Assembly: GCF_900129125.1 (NCBI RefSeq)
Contig: NZ_FQVJ01000004.1
Location: 62,001-126,000, forward strand
Reading direction: 5' to 3'
DNA length: 64,000 bases
Source: Acidocella aminolytica 101 = DSM 11237
Lineage (GTDB): Bacteria > Pseudomonadota > Alphaproteobacteria > Acetobacterales > Acetobacteraceae
Positions within the stretch are counted from its first letter, which is position 1. Each line of letters opens with the position of its first letter. Shown piece after piece: positions 53,942 through 63,416 of this stretch. A program made the translations under genes and the position numbers. The notes beneath the pieces were generated by a model. The model was not told the DNA's origin. It did no database searches and saw only the letters and a list, made by a program, of their open reading frames with translations.

Positions 53942-55365
53942 ACCGGCTGAGCCGCCTCAAACCCCAGCCCGCTTCCCTATCCAGCAAGGTACTGTGGGTC
54001 ACGGTCATTGCCATCCTGGTCATCGAATCCCTCGCCTTACTCCCCGTCCTTGGCCGCCAGCGTCTGCATTGGATGTATGAGGTCCAAAGCCGGGCCAATG
54101 TCGCCGCCTATGCGCTGCAATCCGCGTCTCCAACCCAGGCGGCGCGCATATTGCGGCTAGCCGGAATTCACCGGCTCACCCTGGTGTCTCCGAGCGGCCA
54201 GCAAGAGAGTTGGTCAGCATCGGACGCCCCGCCCCCTACAAACGCCGTTCTCATCCCTGAGGAAGAACATTTAAGCTACAGCATCTGGCGCACCTGCCTG
54301 CGCATCGCGGGGCTGGCACCGGCCGAGCAAACTCTTCTCTTTACCTCCCCGCTTTCGGCCACGGGCGGCATGGCGGTTCAGGTCAGCACCGCCCCACTGA
54401 CCTTCCGGATGCGGCTTTATGCACGGCGGGGGGTCAGCTTGATCGTGCTGCTGTCCATGCTTGCCGGGCTCGTTGTTTACGGGGTTCTCAACAAGCTGCT
54501 TGTCCAGCCCATGGAGATTCTCACCGCCTCCATCATCCGGTTCCGCGAAGCCCCGGAAGAAGCCGACCATGCCGGGTTGGACCTGCTTGCCGCCCGCCCA
54601 CGGGACGATATTTCCACCGCCGCGCGGGAGTTGAAAGCCATGCAGAGCGAGTTGCGCGGCGCCCTATGGCGCAATGCCCGCTTGGCCGCTGTGGGCACGG
54701 CGGTGGCGAAAATCGCCCATGACCTGCGCAACGTCCTCTCCTCCGCTCTGCTGGTCGCCGACCGATTGCAAGGCGTGGAGGACCCCGTGGTCCAGCGCGC
54801 CACCCGCACCCTCATCCCCGCTGTTGAGCGCGCCACGCAATTTGTCAGCCGCACGGTGGAGTTCGCGCGGGAAGGTCCGCCTCCAGTCACCCGCAGTCTG
54901 GTGCGGATCTGGGAGCTAATCGAAGAAGTGGCCAACACCGTCCGGCCCGCCAGCGCCAAATGGCGCATCGAAAACCTGGTGCCAGAGATGTTGGAACTAC
55001 CCATGGATCGGGACCAACTCTACCGCGTGCTGACCAACCTGATCCGCAATGCGGCTGAGGCGGGCGCCACCCTCATCACGCTGAGTACCGAAATCATCGG
55101 TGATCAAACGAAATTACGGGTGCTGGATAACGGCCCCGGCCTGCCGCCTAAAGCCCAGGCCAATCTGTTCAAACCCTTCACCGGCTCGGTCCGCAGCGGC
55201 GGCACGGGTCTTGGGCTGACCATCGCGCGTGACCTGATCCGCGCCCATGGTGGTGATCTAGTGCTGGAGCATAGCGGCCCGGATGGCACAGTCTTCTGCA
55301 TGGACCTCGCCACGCACGACCCGCATACGCCCCCGCCCTTCGCCAGCCGTGAGTCTGCTCTATAA
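53938..55365 (+). CDS. Membrane sensor histidine kinase (orphan)
   Basis: A 475-residue kinase. A membrane segment near residues 20-40, a periplasmic domain (about 40-165), a second segment (about 168-190), a HAMP-like linker and then the H-box KIAHDLRNVLSSALLVADRL with the phospho-accepting His261. The ATPase domain has NLIRNAAEAG (N box), DNGPGLPP (G1) and GGTGLGLTIARDL (G2). No response regulator gene is nearby, so its partner is unknown. Confidence 0.9.
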   Translation: MNRLSRLKPQPASLSSKVLWVTVIAILVIESLALLPVLGRQRLHWMYEVQSRANVAAYALQSASPTQAARILRLAGIHRLTLVSPSGQQESWSASDAPPPTNAVLIPEEEHLSYSIWRTCLRIAGLAPAEQTLLFTSPLSATGGMAVQVSTAPLTFRMRLYARRGVSLIVLLSMLAGLVVYGVLNKLLVQPMEILTASIIRFREAPEEADHAGLDLLAARPRDDISTAARELKAMQSELRGALWRNARLAAVGTAVAKIAHDLRNVLSSALLVADRLQGVEDPVVQRATRTLIPAVERATQFVSRTVEFAREGPPPVTRSLVRIWELIEEVANTVRPASAKWRIENLVPEMLELPMDRDQLYRVLTNLIRNAAEAGATLITLSTEIIGDQTKLRVLDNGPGLPPKAQANLFKPFTGSVRSGGTGLGLTIARDLIRAHGGDLVLEHSGPDGTVFCMDLATHDPHTPPPFASRESAL

Positions 55366-55517
55366 ACCATTAAAAGCATAGAGAATATTAGGGTTTATGC
55401 TTGCCCTGAGCTCTCAAATTCCAGAAAAACCTTTTCACAACGCGCTGAATTTTGGCAGAAAATCGTTATTTTTCGCTAGAGATTGCATTTCGCGCGGAAA
55501 TCCTTTTCTAAAGACCC

Positions 55518-56090
55518 ATGATCCCATTGGCTCTCAACTCTTCTCGCCTGCGGCTTGGTTTGGCCGGGGCTGGCACGCCCGCTTTGCGGCGGCTGCGGGC
55601 CCTGCGCGCCGCCGGCGCCGGAGAAGAGCTGCGCGTCTTCACCACAGACCCCGCTTTGAGCGCCGAAGCCGGAGCAGCCACCACGCCCCGCCTACCCACG
55701 CCAGAAGATATCAGCCCGCTTAACCTGCTCTGGATCGCCGGGCTTGAGGAAGATATTTACCGCCCGCTGGCCCAGGCCGCCCAGGATGCGAAACTCCTTC
55801 TGAATGTCGAGGACGTCCCTGAATTTTGCGATTTCAACTCCGTCGCGGAAATCCGCCGGGGCGATCTGCTGCTCACCGTTTCCACCGGCGGTCAGGCGCC
55901 TGGCTTGGCCGGTGCCATCCGCAAGCGGCTGGAAGCCTGTTTCCCTGAAAGCTGGGCCACCCGCGTGAAAGAGATTGCCACCCTCCGCCAAGGCTGGCGG
56001 GCTGAACGAATGCCCATGGCGGAAGCCGCCCGGCGTATCGACACGCTGGTTGAGGAAAAATGCTGGCTTTCCTGTCCAAAGCTCCGCTGA
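55518..56090 (+). CDS. Precorrin-2 dehydrogenase/ferrochelatase domain (CysG N-terminal)
   Basis: A 190-residue protein covering only the NAD-dependent dehydrogenase/ferrochelatase domain of siroheme synthase (LRLGLAGAGTPALRRL, LLNVEDVPEFCDFNSVAEI and SVSTGGQAPGLAGAIRKRLE-type block). The uroporphyrinogen methyltransferase domain is absent here and probably encoded elsewhere. It lies 66 bases before cysH, linking siroheme to sulfate assimilation. The 152 bases upstream show no clear regulator site. Confidence 0.87.
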   Translation: MIPLALNSSRLRLGLAGAGTPALRRLRALRAAGAGEELRVFTTDPALSAEAGAATTPRLPTPEDISPLNLLWIAGLEEDIYRPLAQAAQDAKLLLNVEDVPEFCDFNSVAEIRRGDLLLTVSTGGQAPGLAGAIRKRLEACFPESWATRVKEIATLRQGWRAERMPMAEAARRIDTLVEEKCWLSCPKLR

Positions 56091-56156
56091 CCTTCCGCCT
56101 TGTTCCTCTCCGCCCCGCCAAAACGGCCGGCCCATACGGCCCTGGGAGCCTGATAC

Positions 56157-56870
56157 ATGCCTGACAGCCTACCCCCCTTCTCCGATGCGGAGACCGTTCT
56201 GCGTAACGCCATCACCTGGCAATTTCCGGGCAAAATCGCGCTCGTGTCCTCCTTTGGGACGGAATCCGCGATCCTGCTGCACATGGTGGCGCAGATCGAC
56301 AAATCCCTGCCGGTGATTTTTCTAGAAACAGGAAAATTATTCCCCGAGACCCTCGCCTACCGGGACGAGCTGATCGAAAAGCTTGGCCTGACTGGCGTGC
56401 GTTCCATCCGCCCCTCTGGCAAACAGCTCGCCGCCTACGACCCGGACGGCCGGTTGTGGGAGAAAGACCCGGATCTGTGCTGCACCATTCGCAAGACCAA
56501 CCCGCTGGACGACGCGTTGGAAGGGTTTGATGCCTGGATCACCGGCCGCAAGCGCGGCCAGTCCGCCACCCGCGCCAATCTGCAATTACAGGAAACCGGC
56601 GCGGATGGGCGTATCACCATCAACCCACTGGCCTTCTGGAACGATGAAATGCTGGAAGCCTATTTCCTGGCACATGGCCTGCCGCACCACCCACTTGAGG
56701 TTCAGGGCTATACATCCATCGGCTGCGCCACCTGCACCCACAAGCCTTTGCCGGGGCAGGATAAACGCTCCGGTCGCTGGGCGGGCCAGGCCAAGACAGA
56801 GTGCGGCATCCACATGCCCCGCGCTATGACCAAGCCTGACTGGCCGGAGACGCTGATCTTCGAAGTCTGA
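56157..56870 (+). CDS. cysH: Adenylyl-sulfate (APS) reductase, CysH type with 4Fe-4S cluster
   Basis: A 237-residue thiol-dependent reductase. The four cluster cysteines are visible as CC (108-109) and CATC (190-193), which mark the APS-reductase type rather than the PAPS type of enterobacteria. The catalytic Cys216 is in KTECGIH. The family PAPS/APS loop VSSFGTESAILLHM is at 30-43. It reduces APS to sulfite in the cytoplasm. The CysG-like gene lies upstream. Confidence 0.94.
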   Translation: MPDSLPPFSDAETVLRNAITWQFPGKIALVSSFGTESAILLHMVAQIDKSLPVIFLETGKLFPETLAYRDELIEKLGLTGVRSIRPSGKQLAAYDPDGRLWEKDPDLCCTIRKTNPLDDALEGFDAWITGRKRGQSATRANLQLQETGADGRITINPLAFWNDEMLEAYFLAHGLPHHPLEVQGYTSIGCATCTHKPLPGQDKRSGRWAGQAKTECGIHMPRAMTKPDWPETLIFEV

Positions 56871-57182
56871 GCTTTTCCGGGCGCTTTTTGGCTGCGCTCA
56901 TAGATGGTCTCTCCCATGCGTGAGGCGCAGCCCAATGGCAATATAATTTCGTCAACCCTCAACAATCATACATTATATTACTGAAACCATTAGGTTTCAG
57001 CACGTCTCTCCGACCCTCCGTGGATTTCCACCGCCTGCTTTTCAACGCCGCTCAACCCCATGGCTGCCATGCTGCGGCGCGGCAGACTGGCTTTACACAA
57101 GGCGGCGGATTGAATAACGCTTCAGCCGTTCCGTCCCGTCGGGAACGCCTTTCCTGACGCCTAATAAAGTTACAATGAGAAG
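56871..57182. other. Intergenic region upstream of citrate synthase
   Basis: About 312 bases without a gene. It contains a perfect stem-loop at 56981-57000 (CTGAAACC, ATTA, GGTTTCAG) inside an A/T-rich stretch with TATATT at 56974-56979, possibly part of a promoter, and a weaker hairpin GTTCC/GGAAC near 57129-57147. No regulator is identified. Confidence 0.5.
56981..57000. repeat. Perfect 8-bp hairpin upstream of citrate synthase
   Basis: CTGAAACC at 56981-56988 and GGTTTCAG at 56993-57000 with loop ATTA. It lies about 190 bases before the gene and next to a possible -10. It could be an operator dyad or an RNA hairpin. Confidence 0.5.
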
Positions 57183-57191
57183 GTGAAGCAT

Positions 57192-58505
57192 ATGGCTAAA
57201 ACCGCTACGAGCAAGCAGGTCGGCACGGCGACGCTTAATTTCAACGACAAAACAGCGACCCTGCCGGTGCTGGGCGGCACGCTCGGCACGGATTGCATGG
57301 ATGTCCGCAAGATCCAGAGCGAGCTTGGCATCTTCACTTTCGACCCGAGCTATGGCGCCACCGCCTCCTGCGAAAGCTCCATCACCTATATCGATGGCGA
57401 CGAAGGAGTGCTGCTGCACCGTGGCTACCCAATCGACCAGTTGGCCGAAAACTCCTCCTTCCTCGAAGTGGCGTACCTGCTGCTAAACGGCGAACTGCCG
57501 AATGAGGCCGAGTTCACCAAGTTCACCAACGGCATCACCCGCCACACGATGCTGCACGAGCAGATCCGCAATTTCTGGAACGGCTTCCGCCGTGATGCCC
57601 ACCCGATGGCGATGCTCTGCTCTGTGGTCGGCGCCATGTCCGCCTTCTACCCGGACAGCATCGACATTCACGACGAGCACCAGCGTGAGATTTCCGCCTT
57701 CCGCCTGATCGCCAAAATGCCGACGATCACCGCCTGGGCGTATAAGTATAATGTCGGCCAACCCTTCATGTACCCGCGTAACGATCTCTCCTACGCGGAA
57801 AATTTCCTTTATATGTTCCATGGTGTTCCGGCCGAAACCTACAAGCCAAACCCGGTGTTGACCAAGGCGATGGACCGGATCCTGATCCTGCATGCGGATC
57901 ATGAGCAGAATGCCTCCACCTCCACCGTGCGTCTGGCCGGCTCCACCGGCACCAACCCGTTCGCCTGCATTGCCGCTGGCGTTGCCTCCCTCTGGGGTCC
58001 CGCTCATGGTGGCGCCAACGAAGCGGTGCTGAAGATGCTCGGCGAAATCGGCCATAAGGACAACATCCCCGACTTCATCAAGCAGGTGAAGGACAAGGAT
58101 TCCAACGTGAAGCTGATGGGCTTCGGCCATCGCGTTTACAAGAACTACGACCCCCGCGCGAAGATCATGCAGAAGACCTGCTACGAAGTGCTGGGCGAGC
58201 TGGGCATCAAGGACTCCCCTCTGCTCGACCTCGCGATGGAGCTGGAAAAAATCGCGCTGGAAGACGAATACTTCGTCTCCCGCAAGCTCTACCCGAACGT
58301 GGATTTCTATTCCGGCATCATCCTGAGCGCGATGGGCTTCCCTACCACCATGTTCACGCCGATCTTCGCCCTGGCACGCACCGTGGGCTGGATCAGCCAG
58401 TGGAAGGAAATGATCGAGGACCCGACGAACCGCATCGGTCGTCCCCGTCAGATTTATACCGGTGCGGCGCAGCGCGACTACACGCCGCTCGACAAGCGGG
58501 GCTAA
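57192..58505 (+). CDS. gltA: Citrate synthase
   Basis: A 437-residue type II citrate synthase. [22 protein letters not shown], the active-site His in [11 protein letters not shown] and the catalytic [16 protein letters not shown] are all present, ending [17 protein letters not shown] at 57192 with AAGGTG upstream is used; a GTG at 57183 is possible. It supplies citrate to the TCA cycle. A terminator follows. It is not next to prpC/prpB genes. Confidence 0.96.
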   Translation: MAKTATSKQVGTATLNFNDKTATLPVLGGTLGTDCMDVRKIQSELGIFTFDPSYGATASCESSITYIDGDEGVLLHRGYPIDQLAENSSFLEVAYLLLNGELPNEAEFTKFTNGITRHTMLHEQIRNFWNGFRRDAHPMAMLCSVVGAMSAFYPDSIDIHDEHQREISAFRLIAKMPTITAWAYKYNVGQPFMYPRNDLSYAENFLYMFHGVPAETYKPNPVLTKAMDRILILHADHEQNASTSTVRLAGSTGTNPFACIAAGVASLWGPAHGGANEAVLKMLGEIGHKDNIPDFIKQVKDKDSNVKLMGFGHRVYKNYDPRAKIMQKTCYEVLGELGIKDSPLLDLAMELEKIALEDEYFVSRKLYPNVDFYSGIILSAMGFPTTMFTPIFALARTVGWISQWKEMIEDPTNRIGRPRQIYTGAAQRDYTPLDKRG

Positions 58506-58561
58506 TGCCGCTTCCGCGACAATCCGTAACGCAGGGGAAGCATCTCCTCCCCGGCTGCCTG

Positions 58562-58598
58562 CCCTTCCGTGCCTCGCGCGCGGAAGGGTTTTGTTTTT
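58562..58598 (+). terminator. Terminator after gltA
   Basis: CCCTTCCG (58562-58569) pairs with CGGAAGGG (58581-58588), followed by TTTTGTTTTT. It lies 57 bases after the gltA stop. Confidence 0.9.
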
Positions 58599-58609
58599 CG
58601 TGACCTCGC

Positions 58610-59629
58610 ATGAAGGGGTTTTCTGAAAATCCTGCCCGTAACCTCATCATCGGGCTTATCTTCATCGTGGTGCTCATCACCTGCGCCACACTCGCCTTCA
58701 CCAGCGAAGGCTGGAGCCTCGGCGATGCGTTCTACTTCGTTATCATCACGGTTTTCACGGTAGGGTATGAGGAAGTCCACCCTCTCACCACGCCAGAACT
58801 GCGCGCCATCGCGCTGGCCACCATCATTCTCGGCTGCACGGGTGTCATTTTCCTCACCGGCGCGCTGGTGCAGTTCATCACCTTCGGGCAGATTCAGCAA
58901 TTATTGGGGAACAGACGGATGAAAACGCAAATCGGCAAGATGAGCGGGCATGTGATCGTCTGCGGCTATGGACGCATCGGGCACATGCTGACCGATGAGC
59001 TGACAGCCGGCGGCGCAAGTTTTCTGATTCTGGACCGTGACGAAGCCAAGCTGCACGACGCCGCCGCACGCGGCCTCATCACCCTGGCAGGCGATGCAAC
59101 GGATGAAGCCGTGCTGGAGGAAGCCGGCGTCAAACGCGCCCGCGCCTTGGCCTGCGTGGTGCCGAATGACGCGGTGAATGTGTTCATCACCCTCTCCGCG
59201 CGGAATTTGAACAAGGATATTGAGATCATCGCCCGGGGCGAGGCTGCCAGTACCAAAAGCAAGTTGCTGCGCGCGGGGGCCAGCGCGGTGGTGGAACCCA
59301 CCCATATCGGCGCTGAACGCATTGCCCAGCTCATCCTGTTTCCCCGCACTGCCAAACTCACGGATTCCAGCCGGATGCGCCTGCTCGGCTCAGGGCTGCG
59401 CACGCTGGGGCTGGAGCTGGAAATTGTGCCCGTCCCCGCCGAGAGCTCTTATGCCGGGCAAACGGTCGAGCAAATCGAACAAAGCGCCAACGGCACCTTG
59501 TTTGTGGTCGCGGTGAACCGGCAGAACGGTGAGACCATCACCCGCCCAGAGCCGGAGCTGGTGATCGAGGCGGGGGATGGCGTTATCGTCATCACCCGCG
59601 CCGGGCGGGAATCACCCCGCATCATCTAA
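58610..59629 (+). CDS. Potassium channel family protein with TrkA-N (RCK) domain
   Basis: A 339-residue two-segment channel with a C-terminal RCK domain. Membrane segments are at about 11-30 and 65-88, with a pore helix and filter TVGYEEV at 50-56 between them. The usual Gly of TVGYG is replaced by Glu54. The Rossmann part starts at HVIVCGYGRIG, followed by a TrkA-C domain. It probably forms K+ channels gated by a nucleotide or ion ligand. It begins 104 bases after gltA. Confidence 0.88.
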   Translation: MKGFSENPARNLIIGLIFIVVLITCATLAFTSEGWSLGDAFYFVIITVFTVGYEEVHPLTTPELRAIALATIILGCTGVIFLTGALVQFITFGQIQQLLGNRRMKTQIGKMSGHVIVCGYGRIGHMLTDELTAGGASFLILDRDEAKLHDAAARGLITLAGDATDEAVLEEAGVKRARALACVVPNDAVNVFITLSARNLNKDIEIIARGEAASTKSKLLRAGASAVVEPTHIGAERIAQLILFPRTAKLTDSSRMRLLGSGLRTLGLELEIVPVPAESSYAGQTVEQIEQSANGTLFVVAVNRQNGETITRPEPELVIEAGDGVIVITRAGRESPRII

Positions 59630-59631
59630 CC

Positions 59632-60813
59632 TCAGCCCAAGGGCGGCACATGCACCCAACCGCTCATCAACACTCGCGCGCTGCGGCTCATCATCGCCTT
59701 ACTCACCTGCCATTGCTGTTTCACCAGCGTCGCCCCCGCGCCCACGCGCAGCGTGCCGGAAGGGTGGCCAAACCGCACTGACTCACGCGCCCCACCACCA
59801 GCGGCCATATTCACCAGCGTGCCCGGCACGGCGGCGGCTGTGGCAATGGCCACCGAGGCCGTGCCCATCATCGCGTGATGCAGCTTGCCCATGGACATGG
59901 CGCGCACCAGCACATCGATATCCCCAACTCCAATCCGCTTGCCGCTGGATGCTGTGTAGCCCTTCGGCGGGGCCACCCAGGCGATTTTGGGGGTATGCTG
60001 GCGCGTCGCGGCTTCATCAAGGCTCTTGATCAGCCCCATCCGCAACGCCCCATACGCCCGGATGGTCTCCAGCTTTTTAAGTGCCGCCACGTCAGCGTTC
60101 ACATCTTCCTGCAACTCCGTGCCGCTATAGCCCAGCGCCTCGGCATTCAGGAAAATGGTGGGAATCCCGGCATTGATCAACGTCGCCTGAAAGCTGCCAA
60201 CCCCCGGCACCTCCAGCTCGTCCACCAGATTGCCGGTCGTGAACAAAGCGCTACCCTCCCCTTCTTCAGCCGGATCGAGAAATTCCAACTCAATCCCAGC
60301 GGCGGGGAATGTCACGCCATCCAGTTCGAAATCACCGGTCTCCTGCACGGCCCCGCCCGTCATCGGTATATGCGCGACGATGGTTTTGCCGATATTCGCC
60401 TGCCAGATGCGGATAACGGCCACGCCATCACGCGGCAGCCGCGCCGGGTCAACTAGGCCATTACTGATCGCAAACGGCCCCACGGCGGCGGATAAATTCC
60501 CGCAATTCCCGGACCAATCAACAAACGCCTGATCGATCGCCACCTGCCCGAACAGATAATCCACATCATGATCCGCCCGCGTGCTGCGACTGACAATCAC
60601 GGCCTTGGACGTGCTGGAGGTCGCGCCCCCCATGCCGTCAATCTGTTTGCCATACGGGTCCGGACTGCCGATGACGCGCATCAGCAGTCTATCCCGCGCG
60701 GAACCGGGCATACGCGCGGCCTCGGGTAGATCCTCCAGCCGGAAGAATACGCCCTTGGAGGTACCACCACGCATATAGGTGGCGGGAATTTTGATCTGCG
60801 GTGCAAAAGCCAT
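59632..60813 (-). CDS. prpF: 2-methylaconitate cis-trans isomerase PrpF
   Basis: A 393-residue diaminopimelate-epimerase-like isomerase of the methylcitrate cycle. TYMRGGTSKGVFF is near residue 12, and DGMGGATSSTSKAVIV is the family block. It works with AcnD to convert 2-methylcitrate to 2-methylisocitrate. ATG at 60813 is five bases after the acnD stop; a GTG at 60822 overlaps it. It faces the K+ channel gene. Confidence 0.95.
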   Translation of the reverse strand: MAFAPQIKIPATYMRGGTSKGVFFRLEDLPEAARMPGSARDRLLMRVIGSPDPYGKQIDGMGGATSSTSKAVIVSRSTRADHDVDYLFGQVAIDQAFVDWSGNCGNLSAAVGPFAISNGLVDPARLPRDGVAVIRIWQANIGKTIVAHIPMTGGAVQETGDFELDGVTFPAAGIELEFLDPAEEGEGSALFTTGNLVDELEVPGVGSFQATLINAGIPTIFLNAEALGYSGTELQEDVNADVAALKKLETIRAYGALRMGLIKSLDEAATRQHTPKIAWVAPPKGYTASSGKRIGVGDIDVLVRAMSMGKLHHAMMGTASVAIATAAAVPGTLVNMAAGGGARESVRFGHPSGTLRVGAGATLVKQQWQVSKAMMSRSARVLMSGWVHVPPLG

Positions 60814-60818
60814 GGCGC

Positions 60819-63416
60819 TCACTCCGCCGCCTGCGCGGCTTCCAGGAAGTCCTGCGCGAAACGTTGCAGCACCCCGCCGGCATCGTAAATCGAGACTTCC
60901 TCCGCAGTATCCAAACGGCAGATCACGGGCACACGCGTCTCATCGCCATCCTTGCGGTGAATCACCAAAGTCAGTTCCGCGCTCGGCTTGCGCTCGCCCA
61001 GCACGTCATAGGTCTCAGTACCATCCAGCCCTAGCGTCAGGCGGGTGGTGCCGGGTTTGAACTCCAGCGGCAGTACCCCCATGCCGATCAGATTGGTACG
61101 GTGGATTCGCTCGAACCCTTCCGCCACAATCGCCTCCACCCCTGCTAGGCGCACGCCCTTCGCCGCCCAATCGCGTGAGGAACCCTGCCCATAATCCGCG
61201 CCCGCGACGATAATCAACGGCTGACGGCGGTTCATGTAGATCTCAATCGCCTCCCACATCCGCGTCACCTGCCCTTCCGGCTCCACACGGGCCAGCGAGC
61301 CTTTGCGTACGCTGCCATCCTCATTGCGCACCATCTCGTTCAGTAGCGTGGGGTTGGCGAACGTGGCGCGCTGTGCGGTCAGATGATCCCCGCGATGCGT
61401 CGCGTAAGAATTAAAATCTTCTTCCGGCAAGCCCATCCTCGCCAAATACTCACCCGCCGCCGAACTCGGCAGAATCGCATTTGAGGGCGAAAGATGGTCG
61501 GTAGTGATATTATCCCCCAGCACCGCCAGAGGACGCATGGCCTTCAGCGTGCGCTCCCCGGCCAACGCCCCCTCCCAATAAGGCGGGCGGCGGATATATG
61601 TGCTTTGCGGTCGCCACGGATAAAGCGGGCTCACCTTCTGCCGCGTCGCACGCTGGCCAAACATCGGCTCATACACATTGCGGAACTGCTCCGGCTTCAC
61701 CGAGGCCGTGACCACCGCGTCAATTTCCTCATCCGAGGGCCAGATATCCTTGAGCCGGATTTCCTTGCCGTTCGTATCATGCCCCAGCACATCGCGCCCG
61801 ATATCAAACCGGATCGTCCCCGCAATGGCATAGGCCACCACCAAAGGCGGCGATGCCAGGAAGGCCTGTTTCGCATACGGATGGATCCGCCCATCGAAAT
61901 TCCGGTTTCCTGACAGCACGGCGGTTGCGTAGAGATCCCGGTCAATAATCTCCTGTTGGATCTTCGGGTCCAGCGCGCCAGACATGCCATTGCAGGTTGT
62001 GCAGGCAAAAGCGACAATGCCAAAGCCGAGCTTTTCCAACTCCGCCGTCAGCCCGGCCTCATTCAGATACAACGCCACCGCCTTAGAGCCCGGCGCCAGC
62101 GAGGATTTTACCCACGGCTTACGCACCAGCCCGGCGCGATTGGCATTGCGCGCCAGTAGCCCGGCGGCAATCACGTTGCGCGGGTTGGAGGTGTTAGTGC
62201 AGCTGGTAATCGCCGCGATAATCACCGCCCCATCCGGCATCTTCCCCGGCTCCTCCTTCCAAGGTGCCGCCACGCCTCGCGCGGCAAGATCGGCAACCGG
62301 TAAACGCTTGTGCGGGTTGGAAGGCCCGGCCAGCGTACGCACCACGGAGGAAAGATCAAAACTCAACACACGCTCGTAACGGGCTTTCGTCAGCATATCC
62401 GCCCATAGCCCAGCGGCGCGGGCATAATCCTCCACCAACTTCACATGCGCCACCTCACGGCCAGTGAGACGCAGATAATCAATGGTCTGCTCATCAATGG
62501 CGAACATCGCCGCCGTGGCCCCATATTCCGGCGCCATGTTGGAGATGGTGGCCCGGTCGCCGACTGTCAGGCTGCGCGCGCCCTCTGCATAAAACTCAAG
62601 ATACGCGCCCACAACTTTCTCACGACGCAAGAATTCCGTCAGGCTCAATACAATATCCGTGGCGGTAATGCCCGGCTGACGCCGCCCAGTCAGCTCCACC
62701 CCCACAATATCCGGCAACCGCATCCAGGAGGCGCGGCCCAGCATCACATTCTCGGCTTCCAGCCCGCCCACGCCAACGGCAATCACGCCCAGCGCATCCA
62801 CATGCGGCGTATGGCTGTCCGTGCCCACCAGCGTATCCGGGAAGGCCACGCCGTTCGTCAGCTGAATCACAGGCGAAAGCCGTTCCAGATTAATCTGATG
62901 CATGATGCCATTACCCGCGGGCACAACATCGATATTGTCGAACGCTTCTTTCGTCCAGTTGATGAAATGAAAGCGGTCTTCATTTCGCCGGTCCTCAATG
63001 ACCCGATTCAGCGCGAAGGCGTTCTTCTCGAACCCCGCATGTTCCACGGCCAGCGAGTGATCCACAACCAATTGCACCGGCACAACCGGATTCACCTTGG
63101 CCGGATCACCGCCTTTCTCGGCAATGGCATCACGCAGCCCAGCCAGGTCGACCAGCGCCGTCTGGCCCAGAATGTCATGGCAGACCACCCGTGCCGGATA
63201 CCATGGAAAATCCAGATTGCGCTTACGTTCAATCAACTGTTTCAGCGCATCATTCAAAAGTGCCTGCTCGCAGCGCCGAATCAGGTTTTCAGCCAGTACG
63301 CGAGACGTATAAGGTAGCGTCTCATACGCACCGGGAGAAATCGCCTCTACCGCCGCGCGCGCGTCGAAATAATCAACGCCCGCATCGTTCAGAGGCTTGC
63401 GGAATTTCGTGTTCAT
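60819..63416 (-). CDS. acnD: Fe/S-dependent 2-methylisocitrate dehydratase AcnD
   Basis: An 865-residue aconitase-family enzyme making 2-methylaconitate. The 4Fe-4S ligands are Cys406 (TSCTNTSNP) and Cys472/Cys475 (CTTCNG). The long C-terminal swivel domain ends with GGVLQRFAQDFLEA. Presence of prpF directly after it indicates the AcnD-PrpF route rather than PrpD. Its ATG overlaps the GntR gene stop. Confidence 0.95.
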   Translation of the reverse strand: MNTKFRKPLNDAGVDYFDARAAVEAISPGAYETLPYTSRVLAENLIRRCEQALLNDALKQLIERKRNLDFPWYPARVVCHDILGQTALVDLAGLRDAIAEKGGDPAKVNPVVPVQLVVDHSLAVEHAGFEKNAFALNRVIEDRRNEDRFHFINWTKEAFDNIDVVPAGNGIMHQINLERLSPVIQLTNGVAFPDTLVGTDSHTPHVDALGVIAVGVGGLEAENVMLGRASWMRLPDIVGVELTGRRQPGITATDIVLSLTEFLRREKVVGAYLEFYAEGARSLTVGDRATISNMAPEYGATAAMFAIDEQTIDYLRLTGREVAHVKLVEDYARAAGLWADMLTKARYERVLSFDLSSVVRTLAGPSNPHKRLPVADLAARGVAAPWKEEPGKMPDGAVIIAAITSCTNTSNPRNVIAAGLLARNANRAGLVRKPWVKSSLAPGSKAVALYLNEAGLTAELEKLGFGIVAFACTTCNGMSGALDPKIQQEIIDRDLYATAVLSGNRNFDGRIHPYAKQAFLASPPLVVAYAIAGTIRFDIGRDVLGHDTNGKEIRLKDIWPSDEEIDAVVTASVKPEQFRNVYEPMFGQRATRQKVSPLYPWRPQSTYIRRPPYWEGALAGERTLKAMRPLAVLGDNITTDHLSPSNAILPSSAAGEYLARMGLPEEDFNSYATHRGDHLTAQRATFANPTLLNEMVRNEDGSVRKGSLARVEPEGQVTRMWEAIEIYMNRRQPLIIVAGADYGQGSSRDWAAKGVRLAGVEAIVAEGFERIHRTNLIGMGVLPLEFKPGTTRLTLGLDGTETYDVLGERKPSAELTLVIHRKDGDETRVPVICRLDTAEEVSIYDAGGVLQRFAQDFLEAAQAAE

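Noticed and set aside
62445-63317. 290-residue open frame on the plus strand
   Set aside because: It is antisense to acnD and shows shadow-frame composition.
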